A DNA stretch of 64,000 nt, taken from Phnomibacter ginsenosidimutans (GTDB lineage: Bacteria; Bacteroidota; Bacteroidia; Chitinophagales; Chitinophagaceae). The stretch covers positions 248,001-312,000 of the forward strand of contig NZ_CP046566.1 of NCBI RefSeq assembly GCF_009740285.1. The letters run 5' to 3'. Made by a program: the position numbers and the translations under genes. Numbering within the stretch: the first letter of the stretch is position 1; each line of letters begins with the position of its first letter. Positions 17,162 through 29,504 of this stretch are shown piece after piece. The notes beneath the pieces were generated by a model. That model saw nothing but the letters and a program-made list of their open reading frames with translations. It had not been told where the DNA came from and did no database searches.

Positions 17162-18070
17162 ATGAAAAAAGGAATCATCGTTGTAAGTGTGTTGCTGTTA
17201 GTGCTGGTATTGCTGTTGCAATTTGTTTGGACTGCACCTAAAAATGTAACGACTCAAGCTTCTTTTAAAGTAAGTGCTGCCGCCGCCAACCGCTTGTTGG
17301 GCGACACCGCCATTTGGCAAAAAATTCAAACCACTACCGCTACGCCAAATGCTGTTGACATGAAACCTGTAATGGCGGGCATGGGGCAGGTAGTACTGCG
17401 GGTAAAACACGAAGCACTGGATACGCTGTCGCAAATATTGCTGGTGGAGTTGGGCAAAGATTCTGTGATTCTGAATTGGGAAACTCCATTGCCTGCCAGC
17501 AACTGGTTTTGGCAACATTGGCAGCAACGCAACCATGCAGCAACTTTACAAGCCGCACAACAACACTTGGCTACACAGCTAAAAGCTTATTTGGAAAACA
17601 CACAGCAAGCTTACGGTTTCAATATTGTAAAAGGCCAAATGACTGACAGTATTGTGGTGACCAAATCCTTTGAAACAGCATCGCGGCCCGACCTGCCAAT
17701 GATTTATGCGCAACTGGCTGAGTTGGAAAAATTTGCCAGTGCCAACGGCGCAGGCTTCACCAATCCGCCCATGTTGTTTGTACAAACCGATGGACAATCA
17801 TACAGAACACAGGTGGCACTACCCGTGAACAAATGGTTGCCCGAACATCCGGTGTATAAAACCAAACGCATGGTGTTGGGCAACAACCTGACGGCAGAGG
17901 TAACGGGCGGTCAGCAGCAAATACGAGCCTGCTTTGCGGCTATGTATCAGCATGTGGCAGATTACAACCGCATTATGCCTGGCATACCTTACGAAATGTT
18001 GCTCAACAACCGCCTCAGCACCGATAGCAGTAAGTGGCAAACACGGGTGTATTTTCCGATAATGGAATAG
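17162..18070 (+). CDS. Membrane-anchored SRPBCC plus GyrI-like effector-binding protein
   Basis: 302 residues. An N-terminal hydrophobic helix (about 4-24) anchors it. Residues about 28-150 resemble a polyketide-cyclase/START-like (SRPBCC) fold, and about 160-300 resemble the GyrI/effector-binding domain of AraC-type regulators, ending in TRVYFPI. Such two-domain proteins are common in Bacteroidota and are thought to bind a small hydrophobic ligand; no enzymatic residue is evident. It stands alone between the divergently oriented GH65 gene and the convergent VCBS1 gene, 8 bases from the latter's stop. Family call by overall pattern, function unknown. Confidence 0.65.
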   Translation: MKKGIIVVSVLLLVLVLLLQFVWTAPKNVTTQASFKVSAAAANRLLGDTAIWQKIQTTTATPNAVDMKPVMAGMGQVVLRVKHEALDTLSQILLVELGKDSVILNWETPLPASNWFWQHWQQRNHAATLQAAQQHLATQLKAYLENTQQAYGFNIVKGQMTDSIVVTKSFETASRPDLPMIYAQLAELEKFASANGAGFTNPPMLFVQTDGQSYRTQVALPVNKWLPEHPVYKTKRMVLGNNLTAEVTGGQQQIRACFAAMYQHVADYNRIMPGIPYEMLLNNRLSTDSSKWQTRVYFPIME

Positions 18071-18078
18071 TGTAACGC

Positions 18079-21000
18079 TTACCGATTGCTGAAAGCCATG
18101 AGCACGGCCGGGGCATTGTTGCGGGCAATGACGAACGCCTGCCTGCCGCCAACTTTGATGGGCAATATTTTTCTGCTTTCGCCGGCAACAATCAATCCAT
18201 TCAGCAACTCAATACGGAATTTGCCCTTGCCTTCATTGACGAGCAGGGTGCCAAAGTCGGCATCGTTTCTACCCAACTGCATGGTATTGTCGTAAAAGTT
18301 GCCCAGCAATAACACATCGGGAAGTGTATCGCCATTGGCATCCACTACACAGGCATCTTTATAACAACTCAACTGCGCCAACCAAGGCAATGCAACAGCC
18401 TCGTATTGCCCTTTGCCTTTGCTCAGGTACAAGCTGTTGGCCAGCGAGGTGGCGGAGAGGTGAAGGCCTTTGCTCAATGCATTGTTCGGAAAAATGTCAG
18501 CCAAATTGGCCTTGGCAAAATCTTCGGCATAGAGGTATTGTTTTTTTAAGATGGGCAGCTGACGTTGCAATTCATCTTTTGCCGCAAAGGGTACTTCTTT
18601 TCCATCGAGATAGTAGGTGAGAATTTGCTCGGTAGTACCATTGCCATCCACATCTGTAACGTACATGCGTAGGGGCTGAGTACTGCTGGCAGTAAGGCGG
18701 CTGTTGAGACCCAGGTTGCCGGCAATAATATCTGGCTGACCATCTGCATTTACATCTACCGGCAACATCATATTCCACCACCCGGTTTCGGGCCCGATGA
18801 GTTGCTTGCTCAGCTTTCCTTTATTATTTACATACATCTGCAAGGGTTGCCATTCGCTGCTGATGAGCAAATCGGGTTGTGCATCGCCGGTCATGTCTGC
18901 CCAGCGGGCATGTGTTACCATACCTGCAGTGGTTGGATCAGGTGCTGCAGTTGCCGTTACATCGGTAAATTTTCCGCTGCCATCGTTTTGCAACAAATAA
19001 CTGCGGGGTGTTTTGCCATAGGCAAAAGGTTCGCACCTGCCACCAATAAACAAATCAATTTTTCCATCGCCGTTGAAGTCGGCAGCAGCCATGCTGCCCG
19101 CATTCAAAAACACATTGTTGAATGCATCTTCTTTTTTCTGCAAGCCATTGCCTGTATTCAAATACACCCGTGGTGCTATCATGGGAGAAGTGCCATAAAA
19201 CTCATTGCCGCCACTGGCCACAATCAAATCTTTTTACCATCACCATTCACATCGGCCATGCAGGCATCCACATCTTCGCACATGCTATCGGCTGCCAATG
19301 CTACTTGTGGCGAAGGCACAAACCGACCATTGGCTTGCTGTATAAACAACGCATTTTTAAAACCACGTGATGCACCAAAAAACACATCATCCAAACCGTC
19401 ACCAGTGAGGTCGCCTACAGCCAATGCAGGGCCGTCGGTACTCGTCATGTGCGGTATGAGTTGCTCCCGGTTAAACTCCTGAAACAGGTTTTCAGTATGA
19501 TCGTACGACAAGCCCGATGATACCGTAAGGTCTTCAACAGGGAAAGTCGGATTGGAGAACGCACCGGAGAGTTGTGCAAAATTGAAACGCGGCAAACCTG
19601 CTTGCCATTGTATGATTTGCTCGCCGGATTTTAGTTGGATGCGTTGCACTGTTCTGTCGGGCCAAATAAGTAGGGCCGAATCAACAGAGCCATTCAGCCC
19701 CACATGCAGCGGTACATCCATCGAACTCATGTAGCCATGCACAGGCTGCTTTTCGTACGTACGTATTTGCTGTTGTTGATACAATACCAACTTGGCGCCA
19801 TAGGCTTTTTCATTGCCTGGTGCTCCTTTCAACTGCAGCGATGCATGCTGTTTACGCTTGTCTTCACTCAAGGTATTTTCATACAGCATGGCAGCATCTG
19901 CAATGTTGTTCACTACCATGTCAATGTCACCATCATTGTCAAAATCTGCATACGCTGCACCATTGCTAAAAGTAGGTTTGCTGTTGCTTACGGCCGAAGA
20001 CTCATTGTTGAATTTGGCATCGCTGGTGTTACGGAAAAAATAGTTGGGCAGTTTTATTTCGGGGAAGCGATCTATCACGGCAAAGTCGCTGTCGGTGAGT
20101 TGATTGCTGCTCATCTTGCGCTGCATGTTATCGTTGGAAATAAAGTTTACCCAATCGATATCATTCAATCTTTTCGGAATGCCATTGCTAATGAACAAGT
20201 CTTTCCAGCCATCGTTATCAAAGTCGGTCCAGAGGCAACTCCAGCTCCAGTCGGTAGCTGCAATGCCACTGTACAAACCTACTTCGCTAAAGAGATTGTT
20301 GCGCCGGTTGAGTTGCAAATTGTTGCGGGTAAAAAACGGATGATACCCGTAGCGCAGCTTCATTTGAAAAATATCATAGCTGTCTTCGCCGAGGCTGCGT
20401 TTTTGCATGTAATGATCGGCCGGCAGCATATCCATGCTGATGATTTCCGGAAAGCCATCGTTGGTTACATCAGCCACATCCACACCCATGGTAAACTGGC
20501 TGGTATGCATGGTGCGTAGTTGTATTTCATCTACAAACTTGCCATCGCCGGTGTTGATGTAGAGGTAATCATTTTCATGAAAATCGTTGCCCACGTAAAT
20601 GTCAGGCCAGCCATCGAGGTTGACATCACTCACGGCCACACCGAGCCCGTAACCAATGGCGCTGCTGTTGATGCCGCTTTCTTTGGTTACATCCGTATAC
20701 CGGTTGCCATCTCTGCGGTACAGGCGGTCGCCGCTGATGGCATCGTAGGTATTGAGAAACTGACTGCGCTGCGCAAATCTGCCAACGTGACTCGGCGCAT
20801 GGTTCAGCAAAAACATATCCAAATCGCCATCCATGTCGTAATCAAAAAAAACAGCTTGTGTGCTCAGTCCGGCAAAGTCGAGCCCGTAAGCAGCCGCTTC
20901 ATCTTCGTATACAGGCATACCATTGTTGATGCCTTTACATACCAGCAACTGATTTTTGCCTTTGAGAATTTCATAGTTGCTGGCCCGGCATACATACAAG

Positions 21001-21405
21001 TCGGGCAGGCTGTCGCTGTTGATGTCTACCACACTTACACCTGTGCTCCAGGCACCATCGTTGGGTATATTGGCAGCAGTTGTAACGTCTTCGAATTTCA
21101 GCTGGCCTTTGTTGAGAAACATTTTATTGGCCTGCTGATTGCCGGCAAAGAATACATCCTGTAAAACCATCGTTGTTGAAATCGGCTGTAGCTACACCGG
21201 CACCGTTGTAGAAATACATGTAGTTAAACATGTTGAAATCTGCAGTCGGCTTGAGGGTGTTGGCAAATTGCAAACCCGTTTCATCGGCAGTACGGAGTGT
21301 AAACGATAATTGGGTTGCTATAGTTTCTTGCTGTTTGCTTTTGCAAGCCAGCAATGTTGTCAGCAACATCACCAATAATGCATGTATAGAACGAGCCTTC
21401 ATCAT
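18079..21405 (-). CDS. VCBS/FG-GAP repeat lipoprotein with UnbV domain (VCBS1), two frameshifts
   Basis: Large surface lipoprotein, about 1,108 residues when two frames are repaired. N-terminal signal peptide with lipobox TTLLAC. Many FG-GAP/VCBS beta-propeller repeats follow, with DxDxDG calcium loops (DFNNDG, DINSDSLPD, DVNLDGWPD, DFDNDGD, DVNGDG). A UnbV/ASPIC-type domain (KAYGAKLVLYQ to LLIWPDRTVQ) lies mid-protein. The first break is at A4 (21163-21166), where removing one base joins DFNNDG to LQDVFFAGNQ. The second is at T5 (19231-19235), where adding one joins DVNGDGKK to DLIVASGGN. Both look like homopolymer errors. It starts 6 bases after the VCBS2 stop. The family often accompanies SusC/SusD loci and is inferred to bind glycan or surfaces. 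Confidence 0.83.
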
Positions 21406-21411
21406 AACACA

Positions 21412-24400
21412 TTAGTTTTTGGCAGGCTTGTTATTGCGTTGAATCATCACCGGTGTATCGTTGTTGCGCAGTACCAGATACTGCATGGTTTTGCCGACAA
21501 TGGGTTGAATGTCTTTAATGGCACCCCGAATTTGTATGCCACTGATGGCAGGTTCAATCCAGGTGAAATTACCTTTGCCATTGTTGATGAGCACATGGCC
21601 AAAGCTGGCATCAAAGCGGCCAAACTGTGGCATGGTGGCGTATTGGTTGCCGCCCATAATGATGTCCGGAAAACTGTCGCCGTTTACATCGCTTACACAA
21701 ATGGCATGCACACTGGAGAGCTGCACTTGCATGGGCAATGCCTGCAGGGTAAACTTGCCGCTGCCATTGTTGATGGCTACTGCTGATTGCGCATAGTTGC
21801 AGGTATATTGTTTGCCTTTGGCCAATTGTTCTGGGCTAAACAATTCCTGAATGCTCTTACTGGCAAAAGCTTCAAACCGCAGGTTTTGTTTTTTGAGTGA
21901 AGGCATCTGATCGGTTAAATCACGTTTCAGGAATACGGGCACATCTTTGCCATTCACAGTACGGGTGAGTATTTTATCGTACAACTGGTTGTTGTCAAAA
22001 TCGCCAAACCACAATTTCATTGGTGCAGCAGCCGATGGTTTCAGGTAGCCATTTTCACCCATGTTGCCCAGCACCAAATCAAGGTCGTTGTCGCCATCCA
22101 AATCTGCCATGGCCATGCTTTGCCAATAGCCAAATTGTTGTTCCAATCCTGTATTGATGATGGTCGCTTTTCCGCTGGCAAAACTGAATGCCTGCACACC
22201 AGAAAATTCACCCACAGTAATCAGCTCAGGCTTTCCGTCGGCATTGATATCGCCTACGCTGGCAGCACTTACAAAACCGAGTGTAGCAGCCTGCGGAAAC
22301 AATTCAGCCGTAGCGTCTTCAAACAAACCAGAACGGTTGTTGATGAGCAACTGATGCCGCGGTGGCGCACCATAGTTTTGCGGCACACATTTGCTGCCAA
22401 TAAAAAAGTCAGGGAAATTATCGGCATTTACATCAATGATAGCAATGCTGCTGCTGTTGCCATCATTAGCCGGCAAGGCTTCTGCGTTGAGGCTAAAGTT
22501 GCCTTTGCCATCATTTACATACAATCGGTTTTGCATTTCACGTATACCCGATTGCAAATGATTGCCACCACTGCCTACCAACAGGTCCATATCGCCATCG
22601 GCATCTACATCAGCAAATGCTACAACTACATCTTCAAACTGCGCCATCAATTCAAAAGCAGGTTGTTTGCTCTTCGTAAATCCAGAACCGTTATTGATGT
22701 ACAGTTGACCTGCTTGCCCGGCAGCGCCGCCAATGTACACATCCTGTTTGCCATCGCCATTCACATCTGCTACGGCAGCTCTCGGTCCTTCCTTGCTCTG
22801 CATGATGGGCATGTTCCTTTCTGTATAAAAATCTACATAGTTGTCTTCCTGATGTTTGTCGAAGTTGGTGGCTACTGCTTGCAGCACCGGTGGCGGCAAC
22901 TTACGGGCCGGTGGAATGTAGGCTGCTGCATCATCGGGCCAGCGAATGTGGTGTGTGCGGTTTACCGCTGGTTGAATCATGCGGGTAAATGTTTTGTCGG
23001 GCCAAATGATGTGCACACTATCTGCCGCTTTGTTGCCCAAGCCAATCACGGATTTGTAATCAATGCTGCTTTGAAAGCCACGGCTGGGAATGATTTCGCG
23101 GCTGATGATTTGATCGCCTTGAAATACCTGTATGCTGCTGCCTACGGCAAAAGTATTCTTGCCTTTTCCTTGCAGCGCAAAAGAAATGTATTGTTGATTG
23201 TTTTGCTGGCGGCTGTTGTTCTGGTACACAAATGCGGGTGCGTTCACATTACTCACTATCGGATCAAGGTCGCCGTCATTATCAAGGTCGCCGTAGGCAG
23301 CACCGTTGCTAAAAGATGGATCGCTAAAGCCCCAGCCGTCGCCGGCATCTTCAAAGCGCAGGTTGCCTGTGTTGCGAAAGGCTTTGTTTTTTTGCGGCCT
23401 GCTCGGCATTTTATCAATCACTTCCTGCACTTTGTCTTTGTTGCCGGTTTGTACCATGCGTTGTATTACATCGTTGGCAAAAAAGTCGATAAAGTCCCTG
23501 ATCGGTCAAGTCTCGGGTTATGCCATTGCACACATACAAATCATTAAAGCCATCATTGTCAGCATCAAAAATTAAACCGCCCCAACTCCAGTCGGTAGCT
23601 GCTACCCCGCTGTAATGCGCCACATCGGTAAACTTACCGTTGCGGTTGTTGATCTGTAGAGTGTTTTGCATGTACTGATGATAGAAACCTAAATTGAGTT
23701 TGAGGTTGTACACATCATAGTTTTCAAAACTCGTTGTCGTCTTGAGGCGTTGGTCATCGCCGGGCAGCATGTCGGTTACAAAAATGTCGGGATAGCCATC
23801 GTTGTTTACATCCGCCAGGTCGGCACCCATGCTGCTTTGGCTAATGTGTTCTGTCCAGTCTTCCAGCTCTTCATGAAAAGTGCCGTTTTGCTGGTTGATG
23901 TAGAGATAGTCTCTTTCGTAGAAATCGTTGCTTACATAAATATCAGGATAGTGATCGCCGTTTACATCGCCCACTGTTACGCCCAATCCAAAGCTGATGA
24001 GGCTGCCATAAATATTGGCAGCTTCGCTTACATCGGTAAAGCGGCCGCCATCGTTGCGCATCAGGTAGCTGCCGCCTCCTTTAAACTGATCTTTCACCGG
24101 CCAGTCTTTGGCCCGTAAATCGCGGCGATTGCTGTTGTTCAGCGTATTCACCGGCATAAAACTGTTGTTGAGAATATAGCAGTCCAAATCGCCATCGAGG
24201 TCGTAATCAAAAAAGGCGGCATGCGTGGTGTAACCGTCGTTGTCTAATCCATAAGCGGCTGCACTGTCGGTAAATGTGCCATTCTTGTTATTGATGAACA
24301 AGGCATTGTTGGTGTTGCGGCCTTTTTCGTAGCCAGCATTGCACACATAAATATCCAGCCATCCATCGGCGTTTACATCGGCCATTACTACACCGGTGCT

Positions 24401-24748
24401 CCACTTGTTGGTTTCGGTTATGCCCGCCTTTTCACTGATGTCTTCAAAGTGCATTTTGCCTTTGTTGAGGTACAGTTTATTGGGCCCCATGTTGGCAGTA
24501 AAGAATACATCGGGGAGGCTATCGTTGTTGATATCGCCAATGGCCACACCACCACCGTTGTAAAAATTCCGATAACTAAATATGTTGAACTGTTCGTTAT
24601 CGGTTATTGTATTGGTGAAGTTGATGCCGGTACTATCCGCATCCATTTTTTTAAAAAGCGTATTGGCTTCTTTGGTGGAAGATGAACTGCAGGCAACAGT
24701 CATCAGCACAGTACCAACCACACAGGCCTGAAAGATAGTTTTCATCAT
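21412..24748 (-). CDS. VCBS/FG-GAP repeat lipoprotein with UnbV domain (VCBS2), one frameshift
   Basis: Paralogue of VCBS1, about 1,112 residues after repair. Signal peptide with lipobox LMTVAC, then ISYRNFYNGGGVAIGDINNDSLPDVFFTAN-type repeats, a UnbV/ASPIC-like segment (GSSIQVFQGDQI to VHIIWPDKTF), and further propeller repeats with DVNGDG and DVDADGD calcium loops. The break is at C3 (23496-23498). With two Cs the protein reads LTDQDFIDFFANDVIQRM without gap. Cargo or ligand unknown. It is transcribed after SusD, from which it is separated by a strong terminator-like hairpin, so its expression may be partly uncoupled. Confidence 0.84.
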
Positions 24749-24850
24749 GATAAGCAGTCAATTCTTGGGGCTACTGAAGAAGGCTGAAAGATAAGGAGCC
24801 AACAGCATGAATCTACAGTAGCCGGTTCATAAACACACAAGCGCTTCTAC

Positions 24851-24878
24851 TTAAAAACAAAGCCACCCGAAGGTGGCT
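24851..24878 (-). terminator. Intrinsic terminator after susD (copy 1)
   Basis: On the minus strand AGCCACC-TTCG-GGTGGCT, a 7-bp stem with a UUCG tetraloop, is followed by TTGTTTTT. It lies 33 bases after the SusD stop and before VCBS2. It probably lowers VCBS1/VCBS2 expression relative to SusC/SusD. Confidence 0.85.
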
Positions 24879-24910
24879 CTGTATCAAAAACTGTGCTTAT
24901 GAAAAGTCGA

Positions 24911-26497
24911 TTAGTATCCGGGGTTCTGAGTGAGGTTGGGGTTTACCGCCAACGCTGCATTCGGAATGGGGAAATACAAATACTTTGGATCAGAAGCGGC
25001 AGGCTTCAGGGTACGGGCGGCGAGGAAGGTACCAAAGCGAATCTGGTCCATTCTTCTCCAACCATCCCAGTAGAATTCACGCTGACGCTCATCCAGAATT
25101 TGTCCGGCAGTCAAGGTACCAGTCAACGCATTAGCACCACGCTTGGCACGTACAATATTGATGGTGGTTTGAGCACCGCTGGCATTGCCACTGCGGAACT
25201 GAGCTTCGGCTTTCATCAGGTAAGCATCTGCCAAACGATAGATTACATAATCGTTGTCTGCCTGACCATCATTTGCAGCACCATAATCGATTGGGTAGCG
25301 GTATACACGGATACCAGTTACTTCCAGGTTGGCACCAGACTCTTGTACGGCTACAGTTGAGGTGAACGCCAAAGGAGCACCTTTACGATCTTTCAATGCT
25401 GTGTCGTTGGCCAGGTCGTATTGCTGTCCAACGAGAAAACCAGTGTTGATGCGGTTGCCTGTGTTAGGTAAAGATGCTAGTCCTGTAGGATAAGCCACAC
25501 CACGACGTTGATCTGTAGAGTCAAACTTGTTATACACGTCGGCCAACGTGCTGAAACCGTTCCAACCGCTCTTGTTCATGTTGTAGTGGTTGGTTTTGTA
25601 CCAGGCAGAACGCAGGTTACCACCACGGGCACCACCAATGTTTTCGTTGGTAAAAATGTTTTCAGTAGAAATAGCACCGTTGTTGGGGGCGTAGTTGTCC
25701 CACACATTGTTCGACAGGCTGTAACGGCCTGAATTGATGATGCCATCAGCAAGGCTGATTACTTCGGCCATATCGGCTGCGGCAAAAGTAGGTGCCTGAC
25801 GATTGGCGTAAGTGCCTTTTTGTAGAAGTAATTTCATCAGCAACATGTCAGCTGCATCTTTTGTAGCACGGGTGGCAGTAGCACGGCCGGTTGAAGCTGG
25901 CAAATTGTTTTTTGCGGCGCGTACTTCACTGATGATAAAATTTATCGCATCTACACCCTTGTATACTTTTGGAGCATTCAAGAGGTTTTCTCCTGGATCT
26001 CTGAACGGTACCTGACCATACAAATCAAGTACAGTGAACATGACAAATGCTCTCAGAAATCTTGCTTGTGCTTCAATACTTGCTTTATTAGAAGCAGTGC
26101 TGGTAGGAGCAAGGCCTATGATATTGGTGGTATTAAATACTTGCTGCAAAAGATTGTTGAAAACACTCAGCACTTGCTGATGGTCTGCATTCCAGTTGTG
26201 GGTGTGTATCACACGCCAAACACCATTGTCATCCCAGTCGCCACCACGGGTGGGTACCAGCGATTCATCAGAGCTGTTTTCCATCAGTGAGGTTACTAAA
26301 TCTTGCGTTTGCATTGATTGCAAACCGTCGTATGCACCCTGAATTAGACTATTGAGGTCCACAGTTGCTTGGATATAAGCGTTGGCTTGATCATTGGTAG
26401 CGGTACTGTTCAAGCCTTCTTCGAGTTTGGTACACCCGCTACCCATTAAGGCTGCTGCTATAGCAATCAAACTTAGTTTTTGAAAATTATTTTTCAT
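24911..26497 (-). CDS. SusD/RagB outer-membrane glycan-binding lipoprotein (copy 1)
   Basis: Surface lipoprotein that caps the partner SusC transporter and captures oligosaccharide, 528 residues. Lipoprotein signal peptide with Cys in LMGSGC. TPR-like helices in the N-terminal half (ASIEAQARFLRAFVMFTVLDLYGQVPF is the classic SusD segment), and the C-terminal IYRLADAYLMKAEAQFR...ILDERQREFYWDGWRRMDQIRFG. It ends NPNLTQNPGY, as these proteins usually do. SusC lies 33 bases upstream in the same operon. Confidence 0.95.
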   Translation of the reverse strand: MKNNFQKLSLIAIAAALMGSGCTKLEEGLNSTATNDQANAYIQATVDLNSLIQGAYDGLQSMQTQDLVTSLMENSSDESLVPTRGGDWDDNGVWRVIHTHNWNADHQQVLSVFNNLLQQVFNTTNIIGLAPTSTASNKASIEAQARFLRAFVMFTVLDLYGQVPFRDPGENLLNAPKVYKGVDAINFIISEVRAAKNNLPASTGRATATRATKDAADMLLMKLLLQKGTYANRQAPTFAAADMAEVISLADGIINSGRYSLSNNVWDNYAPNNGAISTENIFTNENIGGARGGNLRSAWYKTNHYNMNKSGWNGFSTLADVYNKFDSTDQRRGVAYPTGLASLPNTGNRINTGFLVGQQYDLANDTALKDRKGAPLAFTSTVAVQESGANLEVTGIRVYRYPIDYGAANDGQADNDYVIYRLADAYLMKAEAQFRSGNASGAQTTINIVRAKRGANALTGTLTAGQILDERQREFYWDGWRRMDQIRFGTFLAARTLKPAASDPKYLYFPIPNAALAVNPNLTQNPGY

Positions 26498-26530
26498 TTT
26501 GTCCTGTTTAATTTGGTTCTACAATCACAA

Positions 26531-29504
26531 TTAAAGGCCAAACCGGAAGCCAGCCTGAATAGTACGGGCAGCAGGGTAAGGCAGGTATTCAATACCAAAC
26601 GAAGGAACGCCGCCAATGTTTTTATCTGTGTTTACTTCAGGATCGAAACCGCTGAACTTGGTAATCACAAACAGGTTTTGTGCAGTCAGGAACACGTTAG
26701 CATTTTTGATTTCCTTGCCAATATTGCCCAGGTTGTAAGACAGCGAAACGTTGGCCATGCGGAGGAAGTCGCCTTTCTCAAGATAGCGGCTTGATGCCTT
26801 GATGGGGTTGGCCAGCGCTTCTTTAGGATTGAGGCTCATCAATGAAGTAGCGATGTTGCGGGTACCCAGATTACCAACAGGCAGTACGGCATTCAGGGTG
26901 TTGTTGTACAGTTCATGACCAAATGCACCATTCATGTTTACTACCAAAGTCAGTTTTTTCCAGTTCGGATCGGTGCTTAAGCCCAACAGCATAGAAGGGT
27001 TAGGATCACCAACAAACTCAGGCGTTTCCAATGAGCCACCAGCATAGGTACCCAAACCATCTTTGTCTAAACCCAGAAAACGGCGAGTGTAGAATGCATT
27101 GAGCGGCTGGCCATTGTCAATACGCTGAGCGAAGGCACCTGTCAAACCCTGACCACTGATTTCACCAGTCAAAATTGGCGGGCCGCTGTAGTTATCAAAT
27201 ACATTCTTCAGGAATGCAGCATTCACGGTGAAATTCCAGTTCAGATCTTTCTTGCGAATGATGTTGGTACCCAACGATACTTCCAACCCAGAGTTGGTGA
27301 TGGTAGCATCTTTAATGTTCTGCCAAATAACAGCACCCGGTGCAGGCTGAATGGCTGTGAACGAGAACAAAACATCGCTGGTAACCCTATTGAAGTAATC
27401 AATGTTACCAAACACACGGCCTTTAGCCAAAGTAAAGTCAAGACCAATATTCAGCTGTTTGGTGGTCTCCCACTTCAGGTTATCGTTACCCCAAATAGTC
27501 AACTGGATACCACCAGCATTGGGCAGGTACGAATACTGGGTTTGAGCAGATCCTGCAGGGAAAGCCTGGTTGCCTGTCAATCCATAAGAAGCACGGAGGC
27601 GAAGGTTTTGGATGCTGCTGCTGTTCTTCAGGAATTTTTCGTTGGTAATGTTCCATGCTACTGAACCAGAAGGGAAGTAGCCGTACTTGTTATTGGCACC
27701 AAATCGGCTCGATCCATCAGCACGGAGAGTACCGCTGATGATGAAGCGATCATCGTAGTTGAAACCAATACGGCCGAAGTAAGATTGCAAAGAAGCATCC
27801 GGGTCTTCAAAAGAACTGATAGCACGGTTAGAAGCAGGAGCGTTCTGCAGAATATTGTAGAAAGGCACATCATCGTTAGTGAATCCAAGAGCAGAAGTGC
27901 CGGCACCGCTAAACTTGAAGTCCTGATATTCGTAACCCAACAAAGCATTCATGTTGAGCTTCTTGGTCAGGTCTTTGTTGTAGCTGAGGGTATGCTGCAA
28001 TACAGTGGTGCTCATTTGAGTGTTGCCCTGATATCCCTGGCCTAAACCTTCTACACCCACAATAGTGATGTAGCGTTTCATTTCGCTTTGACGAATACCT
28101 GTTTGTCTGTTCAGGCTTACATTGAAACGGTAGTCCAAACCGTCAGCAATTTTGTAGCCAACACCGGCAATACCCATTATGCTAGATATGTTTGAAATAT
28201 CCGTGTAACCACGCTGCATAGCCAATGGGTTTACGATGGTAGAACCAGGAATGATGTTCAACGAACCATTGCTGTTGTACAAATTCTGTGTAGGGTTCCA
28301 CTGCAAAGCCATACCAATCAGGTTGCCCTGAAAACCTGCGTTGTTTGTAATTGGAGCAATGTTTTCCTTGGCCTGTCCTGCAAATACGTTGAAGTCGAGG
28401 CTGAGGCGACGGTTTCTCAAGAACTTGTACTGACCATTGGCATTTACCGTAAAACGCTTCATATCGGTTTTGTCTACAATACCTTGCTGACCAAGGTAGC
28501 CGAGAGAAATACGGTATTTACCGTTTTCGCTACCACCGCTAATGCCTACGTTGTAGTTCTGAGTAACAGCAGTTCGCAAAATTTCGCTAAGGGCATCAGC
28601 ATTGCCACCGAGGTCGCCGCTGGTAATGTTGTAGCTCTTCAAAGCTGCACGGTAGCCACTAGCATCGAGGATGTCGAACTTACGGGCCACGCTGCTTACA
28701 GCAACAGATGAGCTTACATCTACCTTGGCAGCACCAGAGCTACCCTGCTTGGTAGTAATCATGATAACACCGTTGGCACCACGAGAACCGTAGATAGCAG
28801 TGGCAGAAGCGTCTTTCAACACTTCCATGCCGGCAATGTCAGCACTGTTGAAGAAATACAAGGGGTTTGATTCTGGCGTAACACCCAGACCGGCGGGAGA
28901 AAAACCGGGGCGGGCCAAGCGACCATCCAAGGGAATACCATCCACTACAAACAGTGGGTTGTTGCCACTACGGATAGAGCTTGTTACCACGAATACGGAT
29001 GGTAGTAGCAGCACCGGGGGCACCACTGTTGGTTACCACCTGCAAGCCAGCTACTTTACCCTGAATCAGTTGATCAGGAGCTGCCATCACACCTTGGTTA
29101 AAGTCTTTGGCCCTTACAGAGCTAACGGCAGAAGTAAGGTCACGTTTACGAACGGTACCATAACCTACAACCACTACCTCATTCAGGTTGTTGCCAGACA
29201 TGGCGGTCAGCACCACATCGATAGTGGTACGGTCGCCTACGGCTACTTCCTGATTTTGGAAGCCTACCGAGCTGAATACAAGTGTTGCACCGTTGGGCAC
29301 AGACAGCGAATAGGTACCACTACCGTCGGTAGAAGTACCGGTTTTAGAACCTTTGACGATTACGGAAACACCTGACAGACCGGCCCCTCCCTGGGCATCT
29401 GTCACCTTACCGCTCACCGTCTTGTTTTGTGCAAATGCCGGAACTGACAAGCAGAAGAACCCGGCAATTAGCCCCAGTAGCAGGGGCGCAATTGTACGTT
29501 TCAT
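26531..29504 (-). CDS. SusC/RagA TonB-dependent outer-membrane transporter (copy 1), one frameshift
   Basis: TonB-dependent oligosaccharide importer, about 990 residues after repair. ATG at 29504 begins the signal peptide (MKRTIAPLLLGLIAGFF...AFAQ). A carboxypeptidase-D-regulatory-like domain (VSGKVTDAQGGAGLSGVSV), the SusC signature NEVVVVGYGTVRKRDLTSAVSSV, the plug (PLFVVDGIPLDG, VLKDASATAIYGSRGANGVIMITTK) and a 22-strand barrel follow. The break is at TT (28981-28982). With one base fewer the protein reads TIRIRGNSSIRSGNNPLFVVDG, matching the family. Likely a sequence error. Divergent from the LacI-type regulator. Confidence 0.93.

Noticed and set aside
19231-19235. Programmed frameshifting in VCBS1
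   Set aside because: The T5/A5 run is in GGT AAA AAG, which is not a full X-XXY-YYZ heptamer, and the gene has a second, unrelated break.
19224-21170. VCBS1 fragments as separate genes
   Set aside because: Ends and starts coincide at homopolymers and one-base repair gives one family-typical protein, so a single frameshifted gene is reported.
22120-23547. 475-residue open frame on the plus strand inside VCBS2
   Set aside because: It is the antisense of a repeat-rich gene with strong codon bias; its translation has no domain, signal or sensible composition, while the minus-strand frame has clear FG-GAP repeats.
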